A stretch of DNA of 45,175 nucleotides from Terriglobia bacterium. GTDB taxonomy: Bacteria > Acidobacteriota > Terriglobia > Bryobacterales > Bryobacteraceae. Under the pieces are notes generated by a model. The model was not told the DNA's origin. It saw nothing but the letters and a program-made list of their open reading frames with translations, and did no database searches. Location: the NCBI GenBank assembly GCA_025350105.1, contig JANXYJ010000152.1, positions 1 through 45,175 of the forward strand. The letters run 5' to 3'. Made by a program: the position numbers and the translations under genes. Below, in pieces: positions 8,723-17,501 of the stretch (position 1 is the first letter of the stretch; the number at the start of each line of letters is the position of its first letter).

Positions 8723-10168
8723 CTATTTGCGGTGATTTCCGAAGTGATCGGCCAGTTCATCGTCATAAAAAGTTGTCGTGTTGGCGGCGGGGTCCTCGGG
8801 CAGCATGGTGCTTTCCCAGGCGTTGTATTCAGCCACCATGCGCGCGAAAACCTCGGGCTGCCTGCCTTTTAGATTAGCCCGTTCCAGGGGGTCGTCGACA
8901 ACGTTAAACAAAAATGTGTTCTGGTTGATCTTCAAATATTTCATGTCGCCGTCGCGCATAGCCTTTTGGGCGTTATAGCGGAAGCGCCAAAACAATTTGC
9001 GCGCAACCGGTGTTGCGTTTTGCGTGAGCGCCGGCAACAGGTTCATGCCGTCGGTGGGGAAAGCGGGGTCGGGCGCCGTGCCCGCGGCGGCCAGCAGTGT
9101 GGGCATCCAGTCCATACTCATGCCTACTTGCTGCGTAATCGTTCCGGGGCGAATCTGTTTGGGCCAGCGGACGATGGCCGGAATGCGAATGCCGCCTTCA
9201 AGTAATTCGAGTTTCTTGCCGGTGAAGGGCCAGGTGTCAGCGAAGCGTTCGCCGCCGTTGTCGCTGGTGAAGATGACGATGGTGTTGTTGGCCAACCCAT
9301 TTGTGTCCAGCGCTTTCAGCACTCGACCAACCTGCAGATCGAGCTGCGTCACCATGCGACCGAACGTTTTGATGGACCCGCCGTCGAAATCGAAAAGCGA
9401 TCTGACGCGCTGCGATTCGGCTTCATCGCCGGGCGCTTCCCAGGGCCAATGCGGAGCAGTGAAATGGAGACTGACGAAAAACGGCGCTTTTGTTTTGGCG
9501 TAATTGTTGATGACGGAAACGGCGTGGTCGCCCAGCAGGTCGGTCATGTAGCCGGCCTTCTCGACTTTCACGTCTTCTTCCCAGAGGTCGCCCGAATCGG
9601 TGCTGGCGATGCCGGATTTGTGCGTGAAGTAATCCACGCCGCCGCTGCGGATGCCCCAGAAATGATCGTAGCCGTTGCGCAGCGGACTGTGATTGGGAAG
9701 AAAGCCCAAGTGCCATTTGCCGACGAGCGTGGTACCGTAGCCAGCTTTCTTCAACAAAGACGGAAGCGTGGGATGTTCGACAGGAATGCCGGGGTCGCGG
9801 CGGCTGCCGGTGGGAATGGGTTCCTCCAGGCCGATGGGCAAACGATATTGATAGCGGCCGGTGATCAGCGCGGTGCGAGTAGCCGAGCAAACGGAAGAGT
9901 TCGCGTAAGCCTGCATGAACTTCACGCCACTGGCGGCCAGGCGATCGATATTGGGCGTCGAGTAGTCACGGCGGCCGTAGCAGGAGAGGTCGGCGTAACC
10001 AAGATCGTCGGCCATGATGTAAACGATGTTGGGTTTGGCTGTGGTCTGGGCCGCCGTGGTGAGCGTGATCGCGGCTGCGGTTGTTGCTCCGGCCGCTGTT
10101 TTCAGGGCTTGCCGGCGTGTGATTTTGCGGCCCCGCGTGGAAGCGGAGGCTGGTGGTATGCGACGCAT
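8723..10168 (-). CDS. Tat-exported sulfatase (arylsulfatase family)
   Basis: This is a 481-residue sulfatase of the alkaline phosphatase superfamily. It hydrolyses sulfate esters, possibly on polysaccharides; the substrate is not evident. The N-terminus carries a twin-arginine motif (TRRQALK, 18-23) and an Ala/Thr-rich hydrophobic stretch, indicating Tat export. Metal ligands DD at 54-55 lie in 'NIVYIMADDLGYAD'. The active-site motif is C-S-A-T-R (94-98), a Cys-type formylglycine signature with Ala in place of the usual Pro. K151 and H153 lie in 'GKWHLG', and a later 'TSDNGGE' supplies the second metal-site Asp/Asn. The maturation enzyme (FGE or anSME) is not in the window. It is probably co-transcribed with the VWFA gene and is divergent from the carboxyltransferase. 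Confidence 0.92.
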   Translation of the reverse strand: MRRIPPASASTRGRKITRRQALKTAAGATTAAAITLTTAAQTTAKPNIVYIMADDLGYADLSCYGRRDYSTPNIDRLAASGVKFMQAYANSSVCSATRTALITGRYQYRLPIGLEEPIPTGSRRDPGIPVEHPTLPSLLKKAGYGTTLVGKWHLGFLPNHSPLRNGYDHFWGIRSGGVDYFTHKSGIASTDSGDLWEEDVKVEKAGYMTDLLGDHAVSVINNYAKTKAPFFVSLHFTAPHWPWEAPGDEAESQRVRSLFDFDGGSIKTFGRMVTQLDLQVGRVLKALDTNGLANNTIVIFTSDNGGERFADTWPFTGKKLELLEGGIRIPAIVRWPKQIRPGTITQQVGMSMDWMPTLLAAAGTAPDPAFPTDGMNLLPALTQNATPVARKLFWRFRYNAQKAMRDGDMKYLKINQNTFLFNVVDDPLERANLKGRQPEVFARMVAEYNAWESTMLPEDPAANTTTFYDDELADHFGNHRK

Positions 10169-10223
10169 GTTCTATTATGGCGCAGCCACTTTTGGTTAGG
10201 GCGGGCGCGATACGCTAGTTCAC

Positions 10224-11768
10224 ATGTCTGATCGTATGCAGGAACTACGGCGGCGCCATGCCGCGGCGGAGGCCGGGGGTGGGGAAGAGCGCTGGCAGCG
10301 CCAGCACAAAGAAGGCAAACTATCGGCGCGCGAGCGCATTGATTTGCTGCTGGATGAAGGAACGTTTGAGGAGATGGACAAACTGGTGCGCCACCATTGC
10401 CATGATTTCGGCATGGAGCAACAGATGATTGACGGCGATGGGTTCATTACCGGCCATGGCTTGATTCACGGGCGGCTGGCGTTTGTGTTCGCGCAGGATT
10501 TTACGGTGTTTGGCGGGTCGCTTTCGTCGGCGAACGCGCAGAAAATCGTAAAGATCATGGACCTGGCGCTTAAAACAGGAGCGCCCGTGATTGGTTTAAA
10601 CGATTCCGGCGGGGCGCGGATTCAGGAAGGTGTGATGTCACTGGCTGGCTATGCGGATATCTTTTTGCGTAACACGCTTGCAAGCGGTGTAATTCCGCAG
10701 ATTTCGGCCATCATGGGTCCTTGCGCCGGTGGGGCGGTATATTCGCCGGCCTTGACCGATTTCGTCTTCATGGTGGATCAAACCAGCTATATGTTCGTAA
10801 CGGGGCCGGATGTGATTAAAACCGTGACGCATGAAGATGTGACGAAGGAAGACCTGGGCGGGGCGGCCACGCACAATTCAAAGAGTGGCGTGGCGCATTT
10901 TCAGGCGCATGACGACGCCGAATGCCTGCGCATGATTCGCGAACTGATGAGCTATTTACCGCAAAACAATCGCGATGGAGTGGTTGGGCAGATGGCGAGC
11001 GATCCGTCGGATCGCGAAGATCCAGTATTAGACACACTGGTGCCGGCGGAGTCGAATCAGCCGTATGACATTAAAGATGTGATCACGCGGGTGGCGGATG
11101 AAGGTGTGTTCTTCGAGGTGCATGAACATTGGGCCAAGAACATTGTGGTGGGATTTGTTCGGATGGATGGACAGCCAGTGGGTGTGGTGGCAAATCAGCC
11201 GGCGTATTTGGCGGGGTGTTTAGATATTGATTCGTCCACCAAAGGGGCGCGGTTCGTGCGTTTCTGCGATGCGTTCAACATTCCGATTCTCACGTTTGAA
11301 GATGTGCCGGGGTTTCTGCCTGGCACCGCTCAGGAGTTTGGCGGCATTATTCGTCACGGCGCGAAGTTGTTGTATGCATATGCGGAAGCCACTGTACCGA
11401 AGATCACCATTGTCACGCGCAAGGCATATGGCGGGGCGTATTGCGTGATGGGATCGAAACATCTGCGCACGGACGTGAATCTGGCTTGGCCATCGGCGGA
11501 AATTGCGGTGATGGGCGCGGAGGGCGCGGTGAATATCGTTTACCGGCGTGAATTGGCGGCGGCGAAAGATGGGGATGCGGTTCGCAAGGAAAAGCTGGAG
11601 GAGTTTCGCGAGCGGTTTGCAAATCCGTTTGTGGCGGCGGAGAACGGCTTTCTGGACGACGTGATTGAGCCGAGGCAAACGCGTCCGCGCGTGATTCGCG
11701 CACTACGAATGCTGGCGACAAAAGTGGATACAATGCCGAAGAAAAAGCACGGGAACATTCCGCTTTAA
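10224..11768 (+). CDS. Acyl-CoA carboxylase carboxyltransferase subunit (PccB/MmdA type)
   Basis: This 514-residue protein matches the full length of the propionyl-CoA/methylmalonyl-CoA carboxyltransferase beta chain. Both crotonase-fold halves are present. The first has the '[10 protein letters not shown]' and '[16 protein letters not shown]' oxyanion-hole regions. The second has '[29 protein letters not shown]'. These enzymes move carboxyl groups between biotin and short acyl-CoA. They serve in propionate metabolism, or in sodium-pumping decarboxylases. No biotin carboxylase, biotin carrier or methylmalonyl-CoA mutase gene is nearby, so its exact reaction is unresolved. The gene stands alone, divergent from the sulfatase across 55 bases, and converges with the N-acetyltransferase. 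Confidence 0.95.
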   Translation: MSDRMQELRRRHAAAEAGGGEERWQRQHKEGKLSARERIDLLLDEGTFEEMDKLVRHHCHDFGMEQQMIDGDGFITGHGLIHGRLAFVFAQDFTVFGGSLSSANAQKIVKIMDLALKTGAPVIGLNDSGGARIQEGVMSLAGYADIFLRNTLASGVIPQISAIMGPCAGGAVYSPALTDFVFMVDQTSYMFVTGPDVIKTVTHEDVTKEDLGGAATHNSKSGVAHFQAHDDAECLRMIRELMSYLPQNNRDGVVGQMASDPSDREDPVLDTLVPAESNQPYDIKDVITRVADEGVFFEVHEHWAKNIVVGFVRMDGQPVGVVANQPAYLAGCLDIDSSTKGARFVRFCDAFNIPILTFEDVPGFLPGTAQEFGGIIRHGAKLLYAYAEATVPKITIVTRKAYGGAYCVMGSKHLRTDVNLAWPSAEIAVMGAEGAVNIVYRRELAAAKDGDAVRKEKLEEFRERFANPFVAAENGFLDDVIEPRQTRPRVIRALRMLATKVDTMPKKKHGNIPL

Positions 11769-11786
11769 ACGTTTCCTCTATCTGCT

Positions 11787-12578
11787 TTAACGATTGAACC
11801 TGGTTCCCGGAGGAAAGCGAAGACCGAAACGCGCCTCCAATACCCGCAACAGATCCTCGTCGTCCATAATTTTGGCTTCGGTTTTCTCGGCGGCGGTTTG
11901 CTCGGTTAGCACACCGTTCCATAACACAAGGCGGCGCTCCGGGCCAGGTTGTGCCGCGATGATGTTTAACATAAAACGGGACTCCGGGTACGTGGAGGTG
12001 TAGTGATTGGCCACTTCGTAGTCAATGGGGTAGTGCGGTTCCAATGTGAAGCGGTACAGATCGAACCAGCCATCGGCGTGGAGGGATTGCAAGGTATGCA
12101 GGCCGCCGTGGGCCACGATGCGGTACCGCCAGGCGAACTGCTGGGCTTCGTGGCCGGGTTCTAGGAGAATGGGATGCAACAAGCCTTCATGGCCGAAGCC
12201 AACGTCAGAGAGCCAGGGTTGCCCGTCGATTTGTACGGATAGCAGCATGTGAGTTCGCGCGCGGGGTTCGGCGGATCCCATTTGTACGCGGGCGCTGAGG
12301 CAGGTGACGGAGAAGCCAAGCGCCTGGAGGGCCGACGCAAAGAGGCGATTCTGTTCGAAACAATATCCGCCCCGTTTGTTGGTGACCAATTTGGCGAAGA
12401 CGCTGGGCACATCCAGGCGAATGGGCCGGCGGAGCAGCACATCCAGATTTTCGAAGGGGATGTGGGTGGCATGCGCAAGGTGCAGGGCCTGCAGGGTTTC
12501 GAGCGTAGGAGCGGCCGGGCCGGGGTATTGGATGCGCTTGAAGTAAGCGGCAAGGTCGAGTGCGAAGTCTTCCGTCAC
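11787..12578 (-). CDS. nat: Arylamine N-acetyltransferase
   Basis: This 263-residue cysteine acetyltransferase moves acetyl from acetyl-CoA to arylamines, hydrazines and related compounds. The catalytic triad is visible: Cys73 in RGGYCFEQN, His110 in ARTHMLL, and Asp125 in LSDVGFG. Spacing and length agree with bacterial NAT enzymes. The N-terminal 'YFKRIQYPG' and 'HATHIPFENLDVLL' blocks are also family hallmarks. The start is GTG. It converges with the carboxyltransferase gene (18-base gap) and diverges from the small membrane protein. Nothing in the context points to a specific physiological substrate. Confidence 0.95.
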   Translation of the reverse strand: MTEDFALDLAAYFKRIQYPGPAAPTLETLQALHLAHATHIPFENLDVLLRRPIRLDVPSVFAKLVTNKRGGYCFEQNRLFASALQALGFSVTCLSARVQMGSAEPRARTHMLLSVQIDGQPWLSDVGFGHEGLLHPILLEPGHEAQQFAWRYRIVAHGGLHTLQSLHADGWFDLYRFTLEPHYPIDYEVANHYTSTYPESRFMLNIIAAQPGPERRLVLWNGVLTEQTAAEKTEAKIMDDEDLLRVLEARFGLRFPPGTRFNR

Positions 12579-12660
12579 GGTACAAGTTTAGCGGCTTAAT
12601 TTCGAGAATTTCCAGGCCGATTGGCTAGCGATCCATGATTTGCTGCGCGATACTAGCAGC

Positions 12661-13083
12661 ATGGCGGACATGAAAAGCATGGCTGATAACAAAAGCACGG
12701 CTCAGAAGAAATCAGGATGGCGCTGGCTGTGGTACTTGTTGGCGATCATCGTGGTGGTCCCCCTCATCGGTTTTGCAACCTGGGTATGGGGCAGTTTACA
12801 TTTGGCGTATTCTTCGGGCGAGCGCAGTGGGTTCATTCAAAAGATCTCGAACAAAGGCTGGGTGTGCAAGACGTGGGAAGGTGAATTGGCCATGACCACA
12901 ACGCCGGGAACGGCTCCGCAGATTTTCGCGTTTTCGGTGCGGGACCCCAGTGTAGCGCAGCAGTTGATGGCGCTTGATGGGAAGCGCGCCGTGTTGACGT
13001 ATGAGCAGCATCGTTTTGTGCCGACGAATTGTTTTGGCGAAACGGAATACTATGTGACAGGAGCGAAGGAAATTAATCAATAA
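12661..13083 (+). CDS. Small membrane-anchored hypothetical protein
   Basis: I do not recognise a named family with certainty. The 140-residue product has a lysine-rich cytoplasmic N-terminus and one strong membrane helix (WLWYLLAIIVVVPLIGFATWVWG region, about residues 23-45). A roughly 90-residue soluble domain follows that contains two cysteines and the segment 'KISNKGWVCKTWEGELAM', which is common in small conserved hypothetical proteins of proteobacteria and acidobacteria. ATG at 12661 is chosen over 12640 because it sits closer to the first conserved residues. The gene converges with the glycosyltransferase gene across 14 bases. Confidence 0.7.
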   Translation: MADMKSMADNKSTAQKKSGWRWLWYLLAIIVVVPLIGFATWVWGSLHLAYSSGERSGFIQKISNKGWVCKTWEGELAMTTTPGTAPQIFAFSVRDPSVAQQLMALDGKRAVLTYEQHRFVPTNCFGETEYYVTGAKEINQ

Positions 13084-13097
13084 GTGCGGTTGGAGCT

Positions 13098-14555
13098 TTA
13101 AGTCTTTTTGACGACGTTGAATCCTCTGCGCTCCATTGCTCCCCAGTCGCCTTTCTTTCCTTTAAAAGCGTCGATTAGGCCTTGTACGCGCCAGATGGTG
13201 AGCAGTTGGCGGAAGCCGAAATTTTCCAGCACGCCGGAGATGAACAGCGTAACGGAATGGCGCCAGGAGGGATAGCGCGCGAGGGTAAATTCCTCGAGCA
13301 AAACCCCACTGATCGAGAGCACGATGCCGAACATAATGGAAACGCTGAAGAACAGGATGGCGATTTCCGGTGCTATGATGCGGAACATCAAGCCCAGGAT
13401 GGTTAAGAGGTAACCCAACATTTCGACCAGCGGCCCCAGCATCTCGAAGATGACGAAGTAGGGGAACGCGAACATGCCCACGATGCCGAAGCGCGGGTTA
13501 AAGAACATTTCGCGATGGCGCCACAAACTTTCAAATAAACCGCGCTGCCAGCGTTTGCGTTGGCGTTTCAGAATTTTCAGCGACTGAGGAACCTCAGTCC
13601 AACACACGGGTGTGGCGGTGTAGACGATGCGGTAGTCGCGATTTTTATCCAGCCACATGTGGTGCATGCGGACCACCAGCTCCATGTCTTCGCCGATGGT
13701 ATCGTGCTCAAAGCCGCCGGCTTCGAGTACGGCGTCGCGCTTGAAAAGGCCGAAGGCGCCGGAGATGATTAAGAGGCAATTCATCAGGCTGAAGCCGACG
13801 CGGCCGCCGAAGAAGGCGCGCAAGTATTCGACGGACTGAAAATTGGCGATGTGCGAGTGGGAGGTGCGGATCTGCTTCACCAGGCCATATTCCACGTCGC
13901 AATCGTTCACGGCGCGGACGGTGCCGCCGACGGCGATGACGCGATCGGGGTCTTCCAGATAGGGCTTCACCATGGTGAAGAGAGCGTCGCGCTCGATGAG
14001 GGAATCGGAGTCGACAACGATGACCAAGGGCGAAGTGGTGACGTTCAAGCCCACATTGATGGCGTCGGCTTTACCGCCGTTTACTTTGTCGATGACGATG
14101 AGGCGCACGGGGTCTGACGATTCATAAATCTGGCGGATGGGTTTGGTGGTGAGTGTGCCGGTGGCCACGCGCGAGGATTTGTAGAGGCGGAATTCGGAGA
14201 CCAGGGTTTCGAGCGTTTTGTCCTTGGAGCCATCGTTGATGACGACGACGTCGTAGTTGGGATAATTCAAGCGCAACATGCCGCCGACGCTTTCGCGGCA
14301 CGTGGCGGCCTCGTTGTAAGCCGGCACGATGAGCGAGATTTTGGGCATAAGCGGCGATTTCATCAGCAGTTCGCGTTCGGCCGTGGTGAAGGGTTGGTGG
14401 TATTTGCGGAGGGCGAGAAAGGCGATCACGGTCAACAGGAAATAGATCAAGTTGATGGCGAAGACATAAAAAATGATGGTGCTTTCAAAGAAAAAGTAAA
14501 CCCGGTGAACCAGAATATCGATGGCGGTGTAGTCGATGAAAGAAAAGTAGTGCAC
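13098..14555 (-). CDS. Processive family 2 glycosyltransferase (BcsA/PgaC-like)
   Basis: This 485-residue membrane glycosyltransferase resembles cellulose, poly-GlcNAc or hyaluronan synthases. It has an N-terminal membrane segment (about 26-48) and a GT-A domain with Asp108 in VVINDGS, the DSD metal motif at 182-184 and the acceptor-site GED at 288-290. The processivity motif QRKRW (332-336) leads into four or five C-terminal membrane helices. There is no PilZ domain, so direct c-di-GMP control is not expected. It is the last gene of the minus-strand unit, starting with GTG 6 bases after the HEAT-protein stop. The context (receiver protein upstream, YaiO-like porin in the divergent unit) points to polysaccharide synthesis coupled to secretion. 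The sugar is unknown. Confidence 0.9.
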   Translation of the reverse strand: MHYFSFIDYTAIDILVHRVYFFFESTIIFYVFAINLIYFLLTVIAFLALRKYHQPFTTAERELLMKSPLMPKISLIVPAYNEAATCRESVGGMLRLNYPNYDVVVINDGSKDKTLETLVSEFRLYKSSRVATGTLTTKPIRQIYESSDPVRLIVIDKVNGGKADAINVGLNVTTSPLVIVVDSDSLIERDALFTMVKPYLEDPDRVIAVGGTVRAVNDCDVEYGLVKQIRTSHSHIANFQSVEYLRAFFGGRVGFSLMNCLLIISGAFGLFKRDAVLEAGGFEHDTIGEDMELVVRMHHMWLDKNRDYRIVYTATPVCWTEVPQSLKILKRQRKRWQRGLFESLWRHREMFFNPRFGIVGMFAFPYFVIFEMLGPLVEMLGYLLTILGLMFRIIAPEIAILFFSVSIMFGIVLSISGVLLEEFTLARYPSWRHSVTLFISGVLENFGFRQLLTIWRVQGLIDAFKGKKGDWGAMERRGFNVVKKT

Positions 14556-14561
14556 AAGTTC

Positions 14562-15956
14562 CTATGCTTGAAATGCCGACGCATTGGCGAGTTGCACGCT
14601 GGCCAGGGACTCCACCGCACTGGCGGCCAGGCGGGCGTTGGCGCCGTGAATTTTACTGTTCAGAATGGCGCGTCCGGGCGGGCCCATGGTGGCTAACGCA
14701 AGACAGGCCAGGCTGGCCAGATGTTGGTCCGCGGTATCGGCGCAGTGTTCGATGAGGGGCAGCGTGCTGGGCACGTTCAGTCCGGCGGCGGCGGAAAGGG
14801 CCGCGGCTTTGACGGTCACGTCGGAATCGAGCAGGCCACTAATGACGAGCGGAACCAGGCTTTCGGTGTTGGAGCGAACTGCTTGACGTTGGCTGGTCCA
14901 GGCACCATTGGAACCCGCGTGCAAGGATTCGAGCGGAGCCAGGCGGAGAGCTCCGGCGCGAATCCGTGGATTGGAATGATGCAGCAGGGAATGCAGGCTT
15001 TCGATGGGCAATCCGTAGCGCCAGCATTCGATCATTTCGAGAGCCGCTAGCAAGGGGCCGGCGCTGCGTTCGGCGAGTAGCAATTGCGGGATGCCGTTTT
15101 GGGCTAGCGAGTGCGCGTGGCAGCGAAGATCGCTGGCCAACAACACGCGCACGAGAAGTGAGGAGGAGATGGTGGCGCGAAAGAGGGCGGGCAGATCCAT
15201 TTTGCAGCGGTCTGCCGGTAGGTTTTCCCGCCCGGCCACGTTGACCAGGGCTTTCAGAGCGGCGGCTCGAACCAAGGTGGAATCATGTTCGATCAAAGCT
15301 TCGAGCGCGGGAACGCCGAGATCAGTGGAAAGCAGGCTGAGGGCCTCAATCGCTTCGGTGCGTGCGGTGTGATCACGCGTGGCCAGGTGCTTCCAATCCT
15401 CGACCAGACCTAAGTTGCCGGCGAGTTGGCTGAGATGGTGGCGTGCTTGTCCGCTGGCGTTATTCAAAAACTCGCGAAGGCAAACATCGAATTCCCGCGA
15501 ATGCCGCTGATGAAGGCGGCGCAATTCGGCGTCACCTTGGGCTTGCAGGGCATATGCTGCCATGTGGTGGCGGATCAGGGGCAGCAGATGGGCGGCGCGC
15601 CTTTGCCGGCGTTGATCGCGTTTCTTGGTGGAGCCGGAGAGGACCAAGCCCACCAACGCAAGGACGAACTGAATCATCAAACAGGAAACCGCCAGGGAGG
15701 GCGGCACTTCGTGGATCCAGCGCGAAGTTACGTTGCGGTGCATAGCCCAGACGGTGGCGAGAATGGCCATCATCACCAGAACGGCTTTGAGAAAGACGAC
15801 GGATTGACCGTGGAAGTCCTGGGAAACGATTTGTGGACGGTCTTGCGAACGGCGCATCACGTCCGAGAACCAGGAGGGAAACAGACTGGGCAGAAAACGC
15901 GGAAACAGGCGCAGGCCAAGGCGCCGTGCGCGGTCCCTTGTGGGTTGGAAGTTCAT
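14562..15956 (-). CDS. Membrane-anchored HEAT-repeat protein
   Basis: This 464-residue protein has two predicted membrane helices near the N-terminus (about 52-72 and 86-107). A long series of alpha-helical HEAT-like repeats spans about 190-460, with repeated 'R/LAAALKAL', 'RAGALRLAPL' and 'VKAAALSAAAGL' pieces. HEAT solenoids serve as protein-binding scaffolds, so a role tethering the receiver protein or the glycosyltransferase at the inner membrane is inferred. The start overlaps the receiver gene stop by 4 bases (ATGA), and the glycosyltransferase starts 6 bases after this gene. No enzymatic motif was seen. Confidence 0.8.
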   Translation of the reverse strand: MNFQPTRDRARRLGLRLFPRFLPSLFPSWFSDVMRRSQDRPQIVSQDFHGQSVVFLKAVLVMMAILATVWAMHRNVTSRWIHEVPPSLAVSCLMIQFVLALVGLVLSGSTKKRDQRRQRRAAHLLPLIRHHMAAYALQAQGDAELRRLHQRHSREFDVCLREFLNNASGQARHHLSQLAGNLGLVEDWKHLATRDHTARTEAIEALSLLSTDLGVPALEALIEHDSTLVRAAALKALVNVAGRENLPADRCKMDLPALFRATISSSLLVRVLLASDLRCHAHSLAQNGIPQLLLAERSAGPLLAALEMIECWRYGLPIESLHSLLHHSNPRIRAGALRLAPLESLHAGSNGAWTSQRQAVRSNTESLVPLVISGLLDSDVTVKAAALSAAAGLNVPSTLPLIEHCADTADQHLASLACLALATMGPPGRAILNSKIHGANARLAASAVESLASVQLANASAFQA

Positions 15957-17320
15957 TGATTGCGACCCAGCAGCCGCTTCACACGGGCGGCCAGTTCCAA
16001 AGGGCTGAAGGGTTTGGTGACGTAATCGTCCGCACCCAGGCCAAAGCCGCGGAGAACGTCCGATTCAGCTTGCCGAGTGGTGAGAAGAATTACGCGCATG
16101 GCGGAAAGCGAGGGATCGCGTTTGATTTCGGCGAGGACTTGAAAGCCATCAAGGCCGGGCATGTTCACGTCGACGATCAGCAGGTCGGCGCTTTTCGAAC
16201 GGGCCAGCGCCAAGGCGTGTGCGCCGTTATCGGCGGCATGGCACTTCATGCCTTCCTGCGCCAGGATGGCGTGCACCAAGGTGCGCGAGGAGGGATCGTC
16301 GTCGCCAATCACAATTTGCATTTGACGATTTTTTTTCTTGGCGCGCAGCTTGGGGCCGGGCAAGGCGCTAAACAGCAAAGCCGTTCGCCAGATGGTTTCG
16401 CCGGTAAGTTCCGGATGCGAAGCCACGACAAATTCGCGCGCATTGTTTTGCCCCAGCATGGCTGCGCCCATCAGCGCGCTGGCGTCGCCCACCAGAAGCG
16501 CGGGCTTTTTGGTGGCGAGCAGCGTGGACACCTCCCCGGAACCGGTTTGCACGGATTCGGGCCGCACGTTGAGGATGAGCGCGTCGCAGCTGGTGATGGC
16601 GCCCTTGCGAAATTCGGCGTCGGTATTCGTCAGGGTGAGGAACGAACAATGCTGCGCGGCAAGTGACTTGCCGATGGCCATTGATTGGCTTTGCGAGAAG
16701 CCCACCACGGCAATGGTCTTGCCGGAAAGAATAGCGTACTGGGCCGCTTCGGTTGGGGCGGTGTGTTCCGGCGAAAAATCAATAGGCGACGTTTCGACGG
16801 CTGAAGAAGCGGATGATTCGGGCTCCGCAGAAGGGAGGTCAGTGGCGGAAGACAGCGCCTCATCCAGAAACATCAATTGCCGCCGCGTGGAGGCTTCCTC
16901 GCGGAGGAGTTGAGGTTCGCCGAGCTGATTGATCGGGCTGGGCACCGGTACAGCTGGTTCGTCGCGATTGAGTTCGACCAGAAGTTTTTGCAGGTCACTG
17001 CGAATGGCGTTCAGTTGCGGGCCGGGCTTGATGCGAATCTTTGGGTCATGCACCGGTAACAAAGCTGGACTAGATTGCGCGGCGGCTGAAGAGTCCGTTA
17101 ACGGGACGGCCGTTTCGGGTTGGTCTTCGCCGATAGAGAGCGCGCGAGCCAAAGACCCCAGGACAGAAGTGAAGCTCCGGAGCACCCCTCTCTTTGGCAC
17201 GGTGTGTTTGGTTTGGTCTTGGGTGGAATTGCTTACGGGAGCTTGCGCCCCTTCAAGGACAGAATCTCCCCCTACCGAAATGTCTTGCTTCGACCCCGAA
17301 GCCAATACCGATTCTGTCAT
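15953..17320 (-). CDS. Tandem pseudo-receiver/receiver response regulator
   Basis: This 455-residue protein has three parts. Residues 1-195 are a low-complexity, probably disordered region. Residues about 200-320 have the alternating strand/helix pattern of a CheY fold, but the phospho-acceptor position reads ILNVRPE (Asn251). Residues 333-453 are a standard receiver: acid cluster DDD at 340-342, phospho-acceptor Asp384 in LIVDVNMPGLDG, Thr414/415 in ILLTT, and Lys436 in VTKPF. No DNA-binding or enzymatic output domain is present, so it probably works through protein contacts. The HEAT protein encoded next is the obvious candidate partner (inference). It is the first gene of the minus-strand unit, and its ATG follows a TAAGG sequence. 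The cognate histidine kinase is not in the window. Confidence 0.88.
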   Translation of the reverse strand: MTESVLASGSKQDISVGGDSVLEGAQAPVSNSTQDQTKHTVPKRGVLRSFTSVLGSLARALSIGEDQPETAVPLTDSSAAAQSSPALLPVHDPKIRIKPGPQLNAIRSDLQKLLVELNRDEPAVPVPSPINQLGEPQLLREEASTRRQLMFLDEALSSATDLPSAEPESSASSAVETSPIDFSPEHTAPTEAAQYAILSGKTIAVVGFSQSQSMAIGKSLAAQHCSFLTLTNTDAEFRKGAITSCDALILNVRPESVQTGSGEVSTLLATKKPALLVGDASALMGAAMLGQNNAREFVVASHPELTGETIWRTALLFSALPGPKLRAKKKNRQMQIVIGDDDPSSRTLVHAILAQEGMKCHAADNGAHALALARSKSADLLIVDVNMPGLDGFQVLAEIKRDPSLSAMRVILLTTRQAESDVLRGFGLGADDYVTKPFSPLELAARVKRLLGRNQ

Positions 17321-17501
17321 GACCTTACGCTAGGAATAGACTCGTCTGCTAGGGCATACTACTTTAGCGTTGGGCAGGATTAAGGCACGACGGCATAAGT
17401 AAGCCAAGTACTGGAGAACTAAAGCTAAACCCGACTTCTGCCGAACGTGGAGTAAGGCAATGGTGTAGTAGACCTACACCTGAATTTGGGAACTCAGCGA
17501 C
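17321..17501. promoter_or_regulatory. Divergent promoter region of the polysaccharide locus
   Basis: These 181 bases separate the first genes of two divergent units and must hold both promoters. I could not assign convincing -35/-10 pairs. The clearest element is an inverted repeat at 17462-17480, arms GGTGTAG and CTACACC around TAGAC, ending 21 bases before the YaiO-like start. It could be an operator or a short hairpin in the leader of the plus-strand mRNA. Confidence 0.55.

Noticed and set aside
9449-10231. 260-codon plus-strand frame across the sulfatase
   Set aside because: Antisense to the sulfatase active-site region; no domain.
15833-16666. 277-codon plus-strand frame across the receiver and HEAT genes
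   Set aside because: Antisense to clear receiver motifs; composition not protein-like.
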